Assembly (NCBI GenBank): GCA_020199905.1
Contig: JAIVJS010000009.1
Location: 1-38,274 of the forward strand
DNA from: Acidobacteriota bacterium
GTDB taxonomy: Bacteria > Acidobacteriota > Thermoanaerobaculia > UBA5066 > Gp7-AA6
DNA: 38,274 nucleotides
Reading direction: 5' to 3'
In this document: positions 1 to 7,951 of the stretch, piece by piece
Layout of the letters: the number at the start of each line of letters is the position of its first letter
Numbering within the stretch: the stretch's first letter is position 1
Translations under genes and position numbers: made by a program
Notes under the pieces: generated by a model
The model's database searches: none
Seen by the model: only the letters and a program-made list of their open reading frames with translations
Told to the model about the DNA's origin: nothing

Positions 1-1
1 G

Positions 2-133
2 TATGAGATCGCCTCGACACTTGCATTTCTGGGTTGGAGGCACGCAAGCGCTCTTGAGCTAGTAGTTCAATCCCAAGAATGGCTACGGAGAGGCGACGCT
101 CTTGCTAAGGAGGCGTTCGTTTCTCTCGAATGA
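2..133 (+). CDS. C-terminal end of an unidentified protein (partial)
   Basis: An open frame enters from the left edge and ends at TGA 131-133, leaving 43 residues (YEIASTLAFLGW at the left end, AKEAFVSLE at the right). The piece looks alpha-helical and lies 12 bp before the next gene, so the two probably share a transcript. The family cannot be told from this fragment. Base composition is lower in G+C than in most of the window, like the following gene. Confidence 0.5.
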   Translation, partial: YEIASTLAFLGWRHASALELVVQSQEWLRRGDALAKEAFVSLE

Positions 134-145
134 ATCGAGGCCTTC

Positions 146-1153
146 TTGAATCTTCCTGCAGATGAACAGACAACAGAGAGAAGGCAGAACTTTCTGAATA
201 GGCCAGACGACATTTTCATCGCTCTTGCTTCGATTCGACGCTTGAAGAATTCGAGACCCCGTCTCGCGCTTCGTTCGTCAGTCGTTGTCTACCAAACTTG
301 CTTAGAGTCCCAAACCCTCGCAACCGCAGAGCAATCTTTTTTTATGGGTGAGGCAGCGTTGCTCGCGGGCCATGCTTCCCGCTATCTAGGGAGGAGAGCC
401 GAGGCCTCTACCTGGTTTCAGACTGCTACCGGACATTTCGGGATTTCTCATTCTGCGGCACCTCACCTTTCTACAGTGAGTCTAAGTCAAAGCCTTCTGG
501 CGCGCGATTCACACAATCTCGAACGGGCGCGGACCGACGCCGCCGAGCTAATTGAAAGATTCAGAGACTGGGGAATGACCCATGAGGTACTGCTTTGTAG
601 ATTTCTGCAGTCCCTAGTTCATAAGGAAACCGGCGAATCTGCGATCGCGCTAGGAGAGCTCGAGCAGCTTGTCAGAGATCTTCGAGAGCACGGCGAAGTC
701 GAGCTCTTGGCAAGTGCTTTGGCCCCTCTGGCAGAGTTACTCTCCATCGACGGTCAAATGGACAAAGCAATGGAAACTCTGGCAGAGGCGGCGATTTCGG
801 CGCGAGCGCGAGGCGACCGGCTCGCTGAAGCCACAATCTATGTGTCGCTGGCTGAGTGCCATGTTCTTCGAGGAAATCAGTCTGAGGCCATTCGCTGGGG
901 CGAGGCGGCGGTTTCGAAGGCCAGTGCGAGCGGCTCGATTGCCACCTTGGCCTACTATCGCGTGTGGCTGGCTGACGTACTACTGCGCTCTGGTCTTGTG
1001 GAAGAGGCAAAGCGCCAGGTCGCATTGGCCAGTCCTGTGCTGAAAGCGGAACAGATGGTCCCTGAGGCCGTTCACGCTGCGAAGTTGATGTCAGAGATCA
1101 ACTCGCGGAGTTGGCCTAGTCCGACCGACTCGATAAAGCGGGAGCGATCGTAG
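146..1153 (+). CDS. TPR-like helical repeat protein
   Basis: A 335-residue protein built almost wholly of paired amphipathic helices, for example LLAGHASRYLGRRAEAS, LAPLAELLSIDGQMDKAMET and IYVSLAECHVLRGNQSEAIR, which is the look of tetratricopeptide repeats. No signal peptide, membrane segment or catalytic motif is visible, so a cytoplasmic scaffold or binding role is inferred. The start is TTG at 146; the frame is closed just upstream by TGA at 131-133 and no ATG or GTG fits better. Sampled lines of this gene run at about 47-57% G+C, clearly below the rest of the window, and codon use is more relaxed, which suggests an accessory or transferred segment. The next obvious gene begins 207 bp further on. 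Confidence 0.7.
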   Translation: MNLPADEQTTERRQNFLNRPDDIFIALASIRRLKNSRPRLALRSSVVVYQTCLESQTLATAEQSFFMGEAALLAGHASRYLGRRAEASTWFQTATGHFGISHSAAPHLSTVSLSQSLLARDSHNLERARTDAAELIERFRDWGMTHEVLLCRFLQSLVHKETGESAIALGELEQLVRDLREHGEVELLASALAPLAELLSIDGQMDKAMETLAEAAISARARGDRLAEATIYVSLAECHVLRGNQSEAIRWGEAAVSKASASGSIATLAYYRVWLADVLLRSGLVEEAKRQVALASPVLKAEQMVPEAVHAAKLMSEINSRSWPSPTDSIKRERS

Positions 1154-1343
1154 TGTTCGCGCTGACTCGTCGCTTAGCTCGGGTGGCTGCATTCATAAGA
1201 CGAGTTTTCAGAGAAAGCGCCCCGCGAACGTCAATTCATATCCAGAGAACCCGCGCAAAGGTCCTCGCTGGATTCCGTTCGGACTCTGACTCAGGTCCGT
1301 CTCCTCCATTCCCAACAGCGCGCATTCTCCTTCCCGCCTCGGG

Positions 1344-1349
1344 TAGAAT
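1344..1349 (+). promoter_or_regulatory. -10 box (TAGAAT) before the SpoIIE phosphatase gene
   Basis: TAGAAT lies 11 bp before ATG 1361, with no Shine-Dalgarno sequence between them. Transcription would start at or just before the start codon. No good -35 hexamer is visible, so this rests on the -10 match and on the same arrangement recurring elsewhere in the window. Confidence 0.45.
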
Positions 1350-1360
1350 CGCCCGCTCTC

Positions 1361-2617
1361 ATGGAAACGCGCAAGTCTCTGTTCCGGAAGGTCGAACGGG
1401 CCATCGAGGCGATCGAGCGGTCGCCGGACGTCGCATCGACCATCACCCAGACCGCCAGTGCGGTCATTGAGAACTTTCGGGAGGACCTGGGGGTTCGCGG
1501 CGGCCGGCTCTACGAGCGCCGGGATGGCGGCTATGAGCTGACTCGCACCTTTGGGGACGTCAGGAGCGTTGACCTCGGGCTCTTCGTTCCCGACGCCTAT
1601 CCGCCCGTCCAGCGGGTGATCGACGAGGGCGTCGTGGTCATGGATCTGACGGCGCCGGGCGTCGATCAGGAGTTCGAGAAGCGGCTGGACGCCGATCGCT
1701 TCGCGGCGATCGCGGTCGGGGACGACGAATACATCCTGGCGTTCACGGTCGATCCGACGGCGCCCGACGACGATCTGATGTCGTCCCTGGGGATCATGAG
1801 GCTGGCCGTCGATCAGAAGCTGCGGCAGAACCGCTTCGTCTCGGCGCTGAACGAGGCGAGGCAGATCCAGATGTCGATCCTGCCGAAGCGGTCGGTCCGG
1901 CGCGGGGCCATCGAGGTCGCGGGCTACACCGCGCCGGCGGAGATCGTCGGCGGCGACTATTTCGACTTCATTCCTCTCTCCGACCGAATCCTCGGCGTGG
2001 CGATCGCCGACGCGTCCGGCCACGGGCTTCCCGCCGCGCTACAGGTTCGCGACGTCTACACGGGTCTTCGGATGGGAGTCGAGCGGGACTTCAAGATCGT
2101 CCGCACGGTCGAGCGGTTGAACCGCATCATCAATCAGTCGCGCATGACGACACGGTTCGTATCCCTCTTTTACGGCGAGGTGGAGGAGGAGGGCAACTTC
2201 ATGTACGTCAATGCGGGCCACCCGCCGCCGCTTCACTTCCACTCGCGCGGCGTGACGATGCTGAAACAGACGGGAATGGTCCTCGGCCCGTCTTCTACCG
2301 CGACCTACAGCCGGGGATTCCGCCTGCTCGAGCGCGGGGACGCCCTGCTCATGTACACGGACGGGATGTTCGAGGCGCACGGCGACGGCGGAAACGAATA
2401 CGGCTTGAGCCGCCTGACCGACGCGTTCCTGGAGATCCGCGACAAGCCCGCGGACGAGATCGCGCGGCGTCTGATCGAGCAGGTTCAGGCCTTCGCCGGC
2501 GGGGGAGAGCCCGAGGACGATCAGACGGTCGTCGTGATCAAGCGCGGCGAGGATCCTCCGGTCGTCCCGGTGGAGGGCAACCGCTTGACGGGCGGGTCGC
2601 CCCGACAGACGGGCTAA
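1361..2617 (+). CDS. SpoIIE/RsbU-type PP2C serine phosphatase with N-terminal sensor region
   Basis: A 418-residue protein. Residues about 25-155 look like a GAF-type sensor, followed by a helix containing ARQIQMSILPK (166-176), the usual linker before SpoIIE domains. The phosphatase domain (about 185-395) shows the metal-binding motifs VGGDYFDF (196-203), ADASGHGLPAAL (216-227), NAGHPPPL (284-291), YTDGMFEA (332-339) and DDQT (386-389). Members of this family dephosphorylate anti-sigma-factor antagonists in partner-switching control of sigma factors; no partner gene is visible here, so its target is unknown. ATG 1361 is chosen because the -10 box lies just upstream. The FAD oxidoreductase gene starts 2 bp after the stop, so the two are probably co-transcribed. 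Confidence 0.9.
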   Translation: METRKSLFRKVERAIEAIERSPDVASTITQTASAVIENFREDLGVRGGRLYERRDGGYELTRTFGDVRSVDLGLFVPDAYPPVQRVIDEGVVVMDLTAPGVDQEFEKRLDADRFAAIAVGDDEYILAFTVDPTAPDDDLMSSLGIMRLAVDQKLRQNRFVSALNEARQIQMSILPKRSVRRGAIEVAGYTAPAEIVGGDYFDFIPLSDRILGVAIADASGHGLPAALQVRDVYTGLRMGVERDFKIVRTVERLNRIINQSRMTTRFVSLFYGEVEEEGNFMYVNAGHPPPLHFHSRGVTMLKQTGMVLGPSSTATYSRGFRLLERGDALLMYTDGMFEAHGDGGNEYGLSRLTDAFLEIRDKPADEIARRLIEQVQAFAGGGEPEDDQTVVVIKRGEDPPVVPVEGNRLTGGSPRQTG

Positions 2618-2619
2618 AC

Positions 2620-3777
2620 GTGGCCTCGGCGGGAGTCGTCATCGTCGGCGGCGGGGTGATCGGATGCTCGATCGCCTACCACCTCCGCCGCGCCGGTTTC
2701 CCGGACTCCGTGGTGATCGTCGAGCGCGATCCCTCCTACCGCCGCGCGTCCAGCCGCCTGGCGTTCGGCGGGATCCGCCAGCAGTACGCGACCGAGGTCA
2801 ACGCCCGGATGGCGCAGCGCAGCGTCGAGTTCTACCGGCGCTTCGACGAGGAGATGGCGGTCGACGGCCGGTCCGCGAACGGTCGATTCCGGCCGCGCGG
2901 ATATCTCTTTCTGGCCGACTCGGAAAATGCGGAAAGCTTCTCCCGCCGCTTCGAGAAGATGCGGTCGGTCGGTGTCGCCGTCGAGAAAGTAGCTCGCGAC
3001 CGGATGCTCCGCCTCGTTCCCGGCATGAACGTCTCGGACATCGAGTTCGGTCTCTTCGGTCCGCAGGACGGGTATGGGGATCCGATCGGCGTGCTCGCCG
3101 GCTTCCGGGCGAAGACCGAGTCGCTGGGCGTCGAGTTCGTCGCCGGAGACCTCGAGTCGGTCGACGTCCGAGCGGATCGCATCGCGGGCGTTCGCGCCGG
3201 GGGGCGGACGATCGCCACGGAGCGGTTGGTCTGCGCGGCGGGCGCGTTTTCCCGGCGGGTCGGCGAGCTCGTGGGCGTCTCCATCCCGGTGTCGCCGGTT
3301 CGCCAGCAGCTCGTTCGCGCCGCTCTGCCGCGGCCGTGGCCGTTCGAGTTCCCGGTCGTCATCGATCCGACCGGCGTGCACTGGCGCAGTGCCGAGGGCA
3401 ACGCGATCGTCATCGCGAAGACGGAGACGACGGAGCCGGAGGGAGAGAACTTCGGTTCCGATCCGGACCGCCTCGCGGCGCTTCAGCCCGTGCTGACGCA
3501 CAGGGTTCCCGGGCTCTTCGGCCTGGAGACCGTGTCGACCTGGGCGGGCCTCTACGAGATGACCGCCGACCACAACGGCCTCCTGGGAGAGCACCCGGAG
3601 CGGCCCGGCCTCTTTCTCGCGTGCGGCTTCTCGGGCCACGGCCTGATGATGGCGCCGGCCACCGGCGAGATCCTCGCGTCGATGCTGATGGACCGAGAGC
3701 CGTTCGTTGACGTTTCCGCGCTGTCCGTAGACCGGTTCAGGTCCGGCAGGCTGTTCCAGGACGAGGCGATGATCTAG
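2620..3777 (+). CDS. FAD-dependent oxidoreductase, DAO family (FOXRED1-like)
   Basis: A 385-residue soluble protein opening with the dinucleotide-binding motif VVIVGGGVIGCSIAYHL (residues 6-22) and an acidic strand end (VIVERDPSYRRASSR). The segment FGGIRQQYATEVN resembles the FOXRED1/sarcosine-oxidase branch of the D-amino-acid-oxidase (DAO) family, and the C-terminal GFSGHGLMMAPATGEILA closes the FAD site. The family oxidises N-methylated or free amino acids or acts as a dehydrogenase; the substrate is not readable from the sequence. The start is GTG 2620, 2 bp after the phosphatase stop, and length is normal for the family. It is followed by a convergent gene. Confidence 0.85.
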   Translation: MASAGVVIVGGGVIGCSIAYHLRRAGFPDSVVIVERDPSYRRASSRLAFGGIRQQYATEVNARMAQRSVEFYRRFDEEMAVDGRSANGRFRPRGYLFLADSENAESFSRRFEKMRSVGVAVEKVARDRMLRLVPGMNVSDIEFGLFGPQDGYGDPIGVLAGFRAKTESLGVEFVAGDLESVDVRADRIAGVRAGGRTIATERLVCAAGAFSRRVGELVGVSIPVSPVRQQLVRAALPRPWPFEFPVVIDPTGVHWRSAEGNAIVIAKTETTEPEGENFGSDPDRLAALQPVLTHRVPGLFGLETVSTWAGLYEMTADHNGLLGEHPERPGLFLACGFSGHGLMMAPATGEILASMLMDREPFVDVSALSVDRFRSGRLFQDEAMI

Positions 3778-3787
3778 CGGCGGCAGC

Positions 3788-3838
3788 AGCCCGACTCTCC
3801 CCCCGGCCCTCTCCCCGGGCGCGGGCAGAGAGAGAAGG
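3788..3838. terminator. imperfect GC-rich hairpin between convergent genes
   Basis: Between the stops at 3777 and 3847 lie C-rich runs (CTCTCCCCCC, CCCTCTCCCC) followed by GGGCGCGGGC and AGAGAGAG, which can fold imperfectly. There is no T-tract, so a termination role is a weak inference. Confidence 0.25.
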
Positions 3839-3846
3839 CGCGCGAA

Positions 3847-4806
3847 TCAACCCTTCGGCGCCGTCTCCAGCTGCTTCTCGGATTTCACCTTTTCCCGGAA
3901 ATACGCCGACGTCTCCTTCAGTCCCTGCGAGAGCGGCGTCCAGTCAGGGAGACCGAGGTCGGCGCGGACCTTCGAGCTGTCGAGCACGCTGCGGCGCTGC
4001 TCGCCCGGCGGAAGCGGAGTGTACTCGGGCTTCCCGTCGTAATCGAGCGCCCGGGCCACTTCGCGGAACAGGTCGTTGACGGACGTCTCTTTTCCGGTTC
4101 CCAGGTTCCAGGTGCCGCTCCGATCGGTCGAGACCGCCGCGGCCGCCGCGCGGACGAGATCGCCGACGTAGATGTAGTCGCGGGTCTGGCCGCCGTCGCC
4201 GCGGATCTTCGGCGTCTTTCCGTGCAGGATCGCCTCGCAGAAGATCGCCACGACGCCCGCCTCGCCCATCCCGTTCTGGCCCGGGCCGTAGACGTTGGCG
4301 TAGCGGAAGATCTGCGTCTGGAACCCGTGAATGACGCGGTAATAGTGGAGATATTTCTCGATCGACAGCTTGGCGCAGCCGTACGGGGAGATCGGGTCCG
4401 TCGGATGGCTCTCCGGCGCGGGGACTCCGCCCTCCGGCTCGCCATAGAGGGCTCCGCCGGTCGAGGAGAAGAGCACGTGCTTCGTGCCGGCGCGACGGCA
4501 GGCCTCGAAGAGCTTCAACGAGCCGAGGATGTTGGATCGGGCATCGAAGAGCGGATCGGAGACGCTGTGTCGGACGTCGATCTGCGCGGCGTGATGGGAG
4601 ACGAAATCGATTTTTTCCTCCCGGAGGAGCGGCTCGAGATCGACATCCGCGATGTCGGCCTGGACGAAGCGGGTGCCCTGCGGAATCTTTTCCTGCAGAC
4701 CCGTCGAGAGATTGTCGACGACGACGACGCGATGCCCGTCCGCAAGATGGCGGCGCGCCATGTGAGAACCGATGAAGCCCGCGCCTCCGGTGACGACGAT
4801 GTTCAT
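3847..4806 (-). CDS. NAD-dependent nucleotide-sugar epimerase/dehydratase (extended SDR, GalE-like)
   Basis: A 319-residue extended short-chain dehydrogenase. The N-terminus has the NAD-binding motif VTGGAGFIGSHMA and the acidic VVVVDNLSTG that selects NAD. HHAAQIDVRHSV, FSSTGGALYGE and the catalytic YGCAK (Y-x-x-x-K) follow, then RYANVYGPGQ and RDYIYVGDLVRA near the substrate site. This pattern is that of UDP-glucose or UDP-N-acetylglucosamine 4-epimerases and related enzymes; the exact sugar cannot be fixed. The start is ATG 4804-4806 with an AAAGG Shine-Dalgarno sequence a few bases upstream. The open frame runs much further upstream but without family similarity. The gene is divergent from the DNA glycosylase. 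Confidence 0.85.
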   Translation of the reverse strand: MNIVVTGGAGFIGSHMARRHLADGHRVVVVDNLSTGLQEKIPQGTRFVQADIADVDLEPLLREEKIDFVSHHAAQIDVRHSVSDPLFDARSNILGSLKLFEACRRAGTKHVLFSSTGGALYGEPEGGVPAPESHPTDPISPYGCAKLSIEKYLHYYRVIHGFQTQIFRYANVYGPGQNGMGEAGVVAIFCEAILHGKTPKIRGDGGQTRDYIYVGDLVRAAAAAVSTDRSGTWNLGTGKETSVNDLFREVARALDYDGKPEYTPLPPGEQRRSVLDSSKVRADLGLPDWTPLSQGLKETSAYFREKVKSEKQLETAPKG

Positions 4807-4835
4807 AGAATGCCTTTCTTTCGCGAGCCGGCCGG

Positions 4836-4841
4836 ATGATA
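4836..4841 (-). promoter_or_regulatory. -10 box (TATCAT) for the epimerase gene
   Basis: On the minus strand TATCAT lies 29 bp before the epimerase ATG, leaving room for the AAAGG ribosome-binding site. It coincides exactly with the first possible ATG of the divergent DNA glycosylase gene, which is one reason to suspect that gene starts further in. Confidence 0.35.
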
Positions 4842-5585
4842 GCAGCGCGATCCGCTGCGAATTCCAGAGCCGGTGCGGGACGGGCGGTTGGGGTGCAAGA
4901 GTCGGTCCAGAAGGAAAATTCGCGCGGCGGCGGAAAGCGCGTTCGTCCGAGAGCGCCGATCCGTCACGGCGTCTCGCGTCCGCCGGATCCGAGGCTGCGG
5001 ATCGAGCCCGAAGCGCTCGGTCTCCTCGAGCCGCCTCGCTCTTTCTACCGTCGGGAGACCATCTCAGTCGCGAAGGACCTTCTCGGATCCTGGCTCGCCA
5101 GGCGATTTCGGGGGAAGTGGTACGGCGCCCGGATCGTCGAAACCGAGGCCTACCTGGGGATCGGCGACGCCGCCGCGCACACCTGGAACGGCCGCCGGAC
5201 CGCCCGCGTCGAGCCAATGTATGCGGATGGCGGTCACCTCTACGTTTTTCTCGTGTACGGGATGCACCACTGCGCCAACGTCGTCACGAGGGAGGAGGGC
5301 ACCGGCCAGGCGGTTCTGCTCCGCGCCGGAGAGCCCCCCGGCGGGCTCCCTGCGCGCCTGCTGTCAGGTCCGGGGAAGCTCTGCGCCGGCCTCGGCATCA
5401 CGGTGGCCGACTCGGGGCGCGACCTCGCCGGAGCCGGGCCGATCCGTATCTTCCGGCGCCGTCGCGCGCGCCGGTCCCGGATCATCGCCTCGCCCCGGAT
5501 CGGGGTGGACTACGCGGGAGACGCGGCCGCATGGCCGCTGCGCTTCTTCATCTCCGATTCGGACGCGGTCTCGGGGAAAAGATAG
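4836..5585 (+). CDS. 3-methyladenine DNA glycosylase (AAG/MPG family)
   Basis: Excises alkylated purines from DNA as the first step of base-excision repair. After a variable, arginine-rich N-terminus of about 70 residues the family core begins at FYRRETISVAKDLLGSWLA. It continues with ARIVETEAYLGIGDAAAHTW, where the first Glu of ETEAYLG is the expected catalytic residue, then HLYVFLVYGMHHCANVV and LLSGPGKLCAGLGIT. ATG 4836 gives 249 residues, long for a family of about 190-210, and the N-terminal extension looks non-conserved. GTG 4893 is an alternative start. The gene ends convergently against the diguanylate cyclase gene. Confidence 0.88.
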   Translation: MIAARSAANSRAGAGRAVGVQESVQKENSRGGGKRVRPRAPIRHGVSRPPDPRLRIEPEALGLLEPPRSFYRRETISVAKDLLGSWLARRFRGKWYGARIVETEAYLGIGDAAAHTWNGRRTARVEPMYADGGHLYVFLVYGMHHCANVVTREEGTGQAVLLRAGEPPGGLPARLLSGPGKLCAGLGITVADSGRDLAGAGPIRIFRRRRARRSRIIASPRIGVDYAGDAAAWPLRFFISDSDAVSGKR

Positions 5586-5618
5586 CTCGGCGCCGTCAGC
5601 CTTTCCGACGATTCAGAG

Positions 5619-5646
5619 CCCTCGACTCTCGCCTTTCAACTTCCCC
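5619..5646. repeat. degenerate 7-bp tandem repeat, convergent intergenic site
   Basis: Four units in exact 7-bp phase, CCCTCGA CTCTCGC followed by CTTTCAA CTTCCCC, between the stop of the glycosylase gene (5585) and the stop of the GGDEF gene (5647). It is the weakest of the heptamer arrays in the window. Confidence 0.4.
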
Positions 5647-7926
5647 TCAATGCGAGATCGGCGGGGGCACCGGACTCGTCGAGGTCGCGACGACGGCATT
5701 CTTCCCGCCTCGCTTGGCGCGATAGAGGGCCGCATCCGCCCGGTCGATGAGCTCCTTCTTGTTGCGCGCGTCGTTCGGGAACGTCGCGATGCCGATCGAG
5801 ACGGTCGCGCGGACGATCTCGTTGGTGTCGGGAGGCCGGAAGAGGCGCTCGTCGATCCGCGTGCGGACGCGCTCCGCGACCTCGGCCGCTTCGTCCGACG
5901 GCGTCTCGGGGAGAACGACGGCGAACTCCTCCCCTCCGTACCGGGCGACGAGGTCCATGTCGCCGCGGACCTCGTTGCGGATCTCCGCGACGATCCGCTG
6001 AAGGATGGCGTCGCCGACGGGGTGTCCGTAGCTGTCGTTGATCGACTTGAAGTCGTCGATGTCGAGCAGCAGAACGGAGAGAGGCCGTCCCCGCCGTTCG
6101 GCGCGGCCGATTTCCTTCTGCAGCGACTCCTGGAAGTAGCGATGGTTGTACGCGCCGGTCAGGCCGTCGCGGATGCTCTGCTCCCGCGCGTCGGTGTAGG
6201 ACCGCGCGATCTCGATCGCGGTCACCGCCTGATTCGCGAAAATCTCGAGCGCGCGGACGGTGTCGAGGCTCGGCGACTGGCCGTTCTTCGGGTCGTCGAC
6301 GCGCAGGCATCCGACGAGCCGCTCTCCCGAGACGAAGGGGATCCAGAGAGTCTCGTGTGCCCTCCAGGCGTTCGGGCCTGAGCGCCGGTTGATCCGGCTG
6401 ATCAGGCTGTCGGTGAAGCCGTGCTCCCCGGGAGTCCGCTGCCGCAGGTGGTACGACTTGGACACCCGGTTTTCCTCGGTCCAGTTGCGCGTGATATCGC
6501 CGGCCGGTATCTCACGCCCCTTCATCTCGTCCCATTTGCGGTCGAGGCCGAACTGCGCGTGGTGCACGAAGGCGTTCCGGTCCGGCTCGTAGACGGAAAG
6601 AAGCACGGCGTTGAAGCCGAGGCTGCGGCCCGCCGCGTTCACGATGGTCTGGAAGAGGGCCTCGAGGTTCAGGTGTTTCTTGAGCTCGTTGGAGATCTCG
6701 AGGACCTGGTTCAAGGTCTCCGCCCGCTCCCGATTCCGGTCGGACAGTTCCTGGAGCTGCGCGCGGATCGCCCGATCCTGCAGAACGAGCGCGATCTGCT
6801 CGGCCAGGGTCGAGATCGACGAAACGGCGGGCCGCGCATGGATCGATCGGAACGCGCTCTCGAGGATGAGCACCCCCGTGTTGAGCTCGTAGGTGGACAG
6901 CCGCGCGATCAGCTGGTGAGCCGGGCCCGCAATGAGCCGGATCTCCCGGTCTTCGTCCGACCGGCGTTCCACCGCCTCCGTCGTCGCGTCGATGGCCCGC
7001 TCGTCGAGGCGATTCTCGCGCACCCACGCGGCGACCGCCTCCGGCGACGTGCTCACGTCGCCCGCGACGTGGATCGCCACTTCCTTCGAGGACTCGTCCG
7101 TCCACTCGACGATCGCCATCGCCTGGATGGGGAGCAGCCGCCTCAGGGCCTCGAAGATCCGCTGGTACCGGTCTCCCCGCCCGCCGACGGAAAAGATGTT
7201 GGCGATCTCCCGAAGGACGTCGAGCTGCCGGTTCTCGCGCTCCACCTCATGGTACTTCTCCTCGACGGACGAGAACCCGCGCACCACGAAGGACGCGAGA
7301 ACGACGGGAAAGAAAGCGAGGAGGACGCCCGGGATCCCGTAGTGCGGGTAGACGAGGATCTCGAGAGCGACGATCGGGCTCAGGAGCATCAGCGTGACCA
7401 GCTGAAACAACCCCATTTCCAGAAGCTGTTCGCGCGGCACTCGGCGGGACAGGTCGAGGTACGCAAACACCAGCAGCGTGTTGACGAAGAAGAAGACCAG
7501 GAGAATCCCCGCCGCCTCCGTCGCGACCGTGACCGGCCCGCCTCCCACCCGGTGGACCGCCCGGAAGAAGACGGCGGCGATTCCGTACGAGAGGCTGATC
7601 TGGGAGAGGTCGAAGGCGGAGGACAGCGTGAAGCGCCGGTTGCGGCGAAGCACCTTCGCCAGAAGATCGGCGGCCGCGCAGATGAGGATGACCGCGGCGG
7701 GCGACTGGAGCAGCAGGATCGCCGGAACGAGAGCCGCCGCCTCGACGCCGAGATAATTGCCGGCATAGCGTACGCGCAGGCGGAACGCGAGCGCGGCCAG
7801 GACCGCGAAGAAGGCCATCTCGAGCGCGTGCCCGGGGGTCATCGTGGGGAGCTCCACCACCAGAAGGAGCAGCGCGGCGACCGGCGTGCCGATCTCCAGG
7901 ATTTTCAGCGCGCGCGAGCGGGTCAT
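5647..7926 (-). CDS. membrane diguanylate cyclase (multi-TM, two GAF-like regions, GGDEF)
   Basis: A 759-residue protein. Residues about 10-215 hold several hydrophobic segments (for example 66-90, 140-157, 173-192 and 198-215), an N-terminal membrane sensor. Two GAF-like regions follow (about 235-385 and 415-575), then a GGDEF domain (about 590-745) with the substrate helix LLDIDDFKSINDSYGH and the active site RYGGEEF (662-668), so cyclic di-GMP synthesis is expected. The product-inhibition I-site is not canonical: the residues at the RxxD position read GDMD (655-658), with Arg one place early. The start is ATG 7926, 25 bp after the DUF4388 gene, likely the same operon. No HD or EAL domain is present. 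Confidence 0.9.
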   Translation of the reverse strand: MTRSRALKILEIGTPVAALLLLVVELPTMTPGHALEMAFFAVLAALAFRLRVRYAGNYLGVEAAALVPAILLLQSPAAVILICAAADLLAKVLRRNRRFTLSSAFDLSQISLSYGIAAVFFRAVHRVGGGPVTVATEAAGILLVFFFVNTLLVFAYLDLSRRVPREQLLEMGLFQLVTLMLLSPIVALEILVYPHYGIPGVLLAFFPVVLASFVVRGFSSVEEKYHEVERENRQLDVLREIANIFSVGGRGDRYQRIFEALRRLLPIQAMAIVEWTDESSKEVAIHVAGDVSTSPEAVAAWVRENRLDERAIDATTEAVERRSDEDREIRLIAGPAHQLIARLSTYELNTGVLILESAFRSIHARPAVSSISTLAEQIALVLQDRAIRAQLQELSDRNRERAETLNQVLEISNELKKHLNLEALFQTIVNAAGRSLGFNAVLLSVYEPDRNAFVHHAQFGLDRKWDEMKGREIPAGDITRNWTEENRVSKSYHLRQRTPGEHGFTDSLISRINRRSGPNAWRAHETLWIPFVSGERLVGCLRVDDPKNGQSPSLDTVRALEIFANQAVTAIEIARSYTDAREQSIRDGLTGAYNHRYFQESLQKEIGRAERRGRPLSVLLLDIDDFKSINDSYGHPVGDAILQRIVAEIRNEVRGDMDLVARYGGEEFAVVLPETPSDEAAEVAERVRTRIDERLFRPPDTNEIVRATVSIGIATFPNDARNKKELIDRADAALYRAKRGGKNAVVATSTSPVPPPISH

Positions 7927-7951
7927 GGGCGTCGGCTCCGGATGCGGCGGG

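Noticed and set aside
1153..1470. 105-residue frame starting with GTG on the TPR gene's stop codon
   Set aside because: Its second half is an out-of-frame reading of the SpoIIE phosphatase gene and its first half has no family features; the -10 box at 1344 also lies within it.
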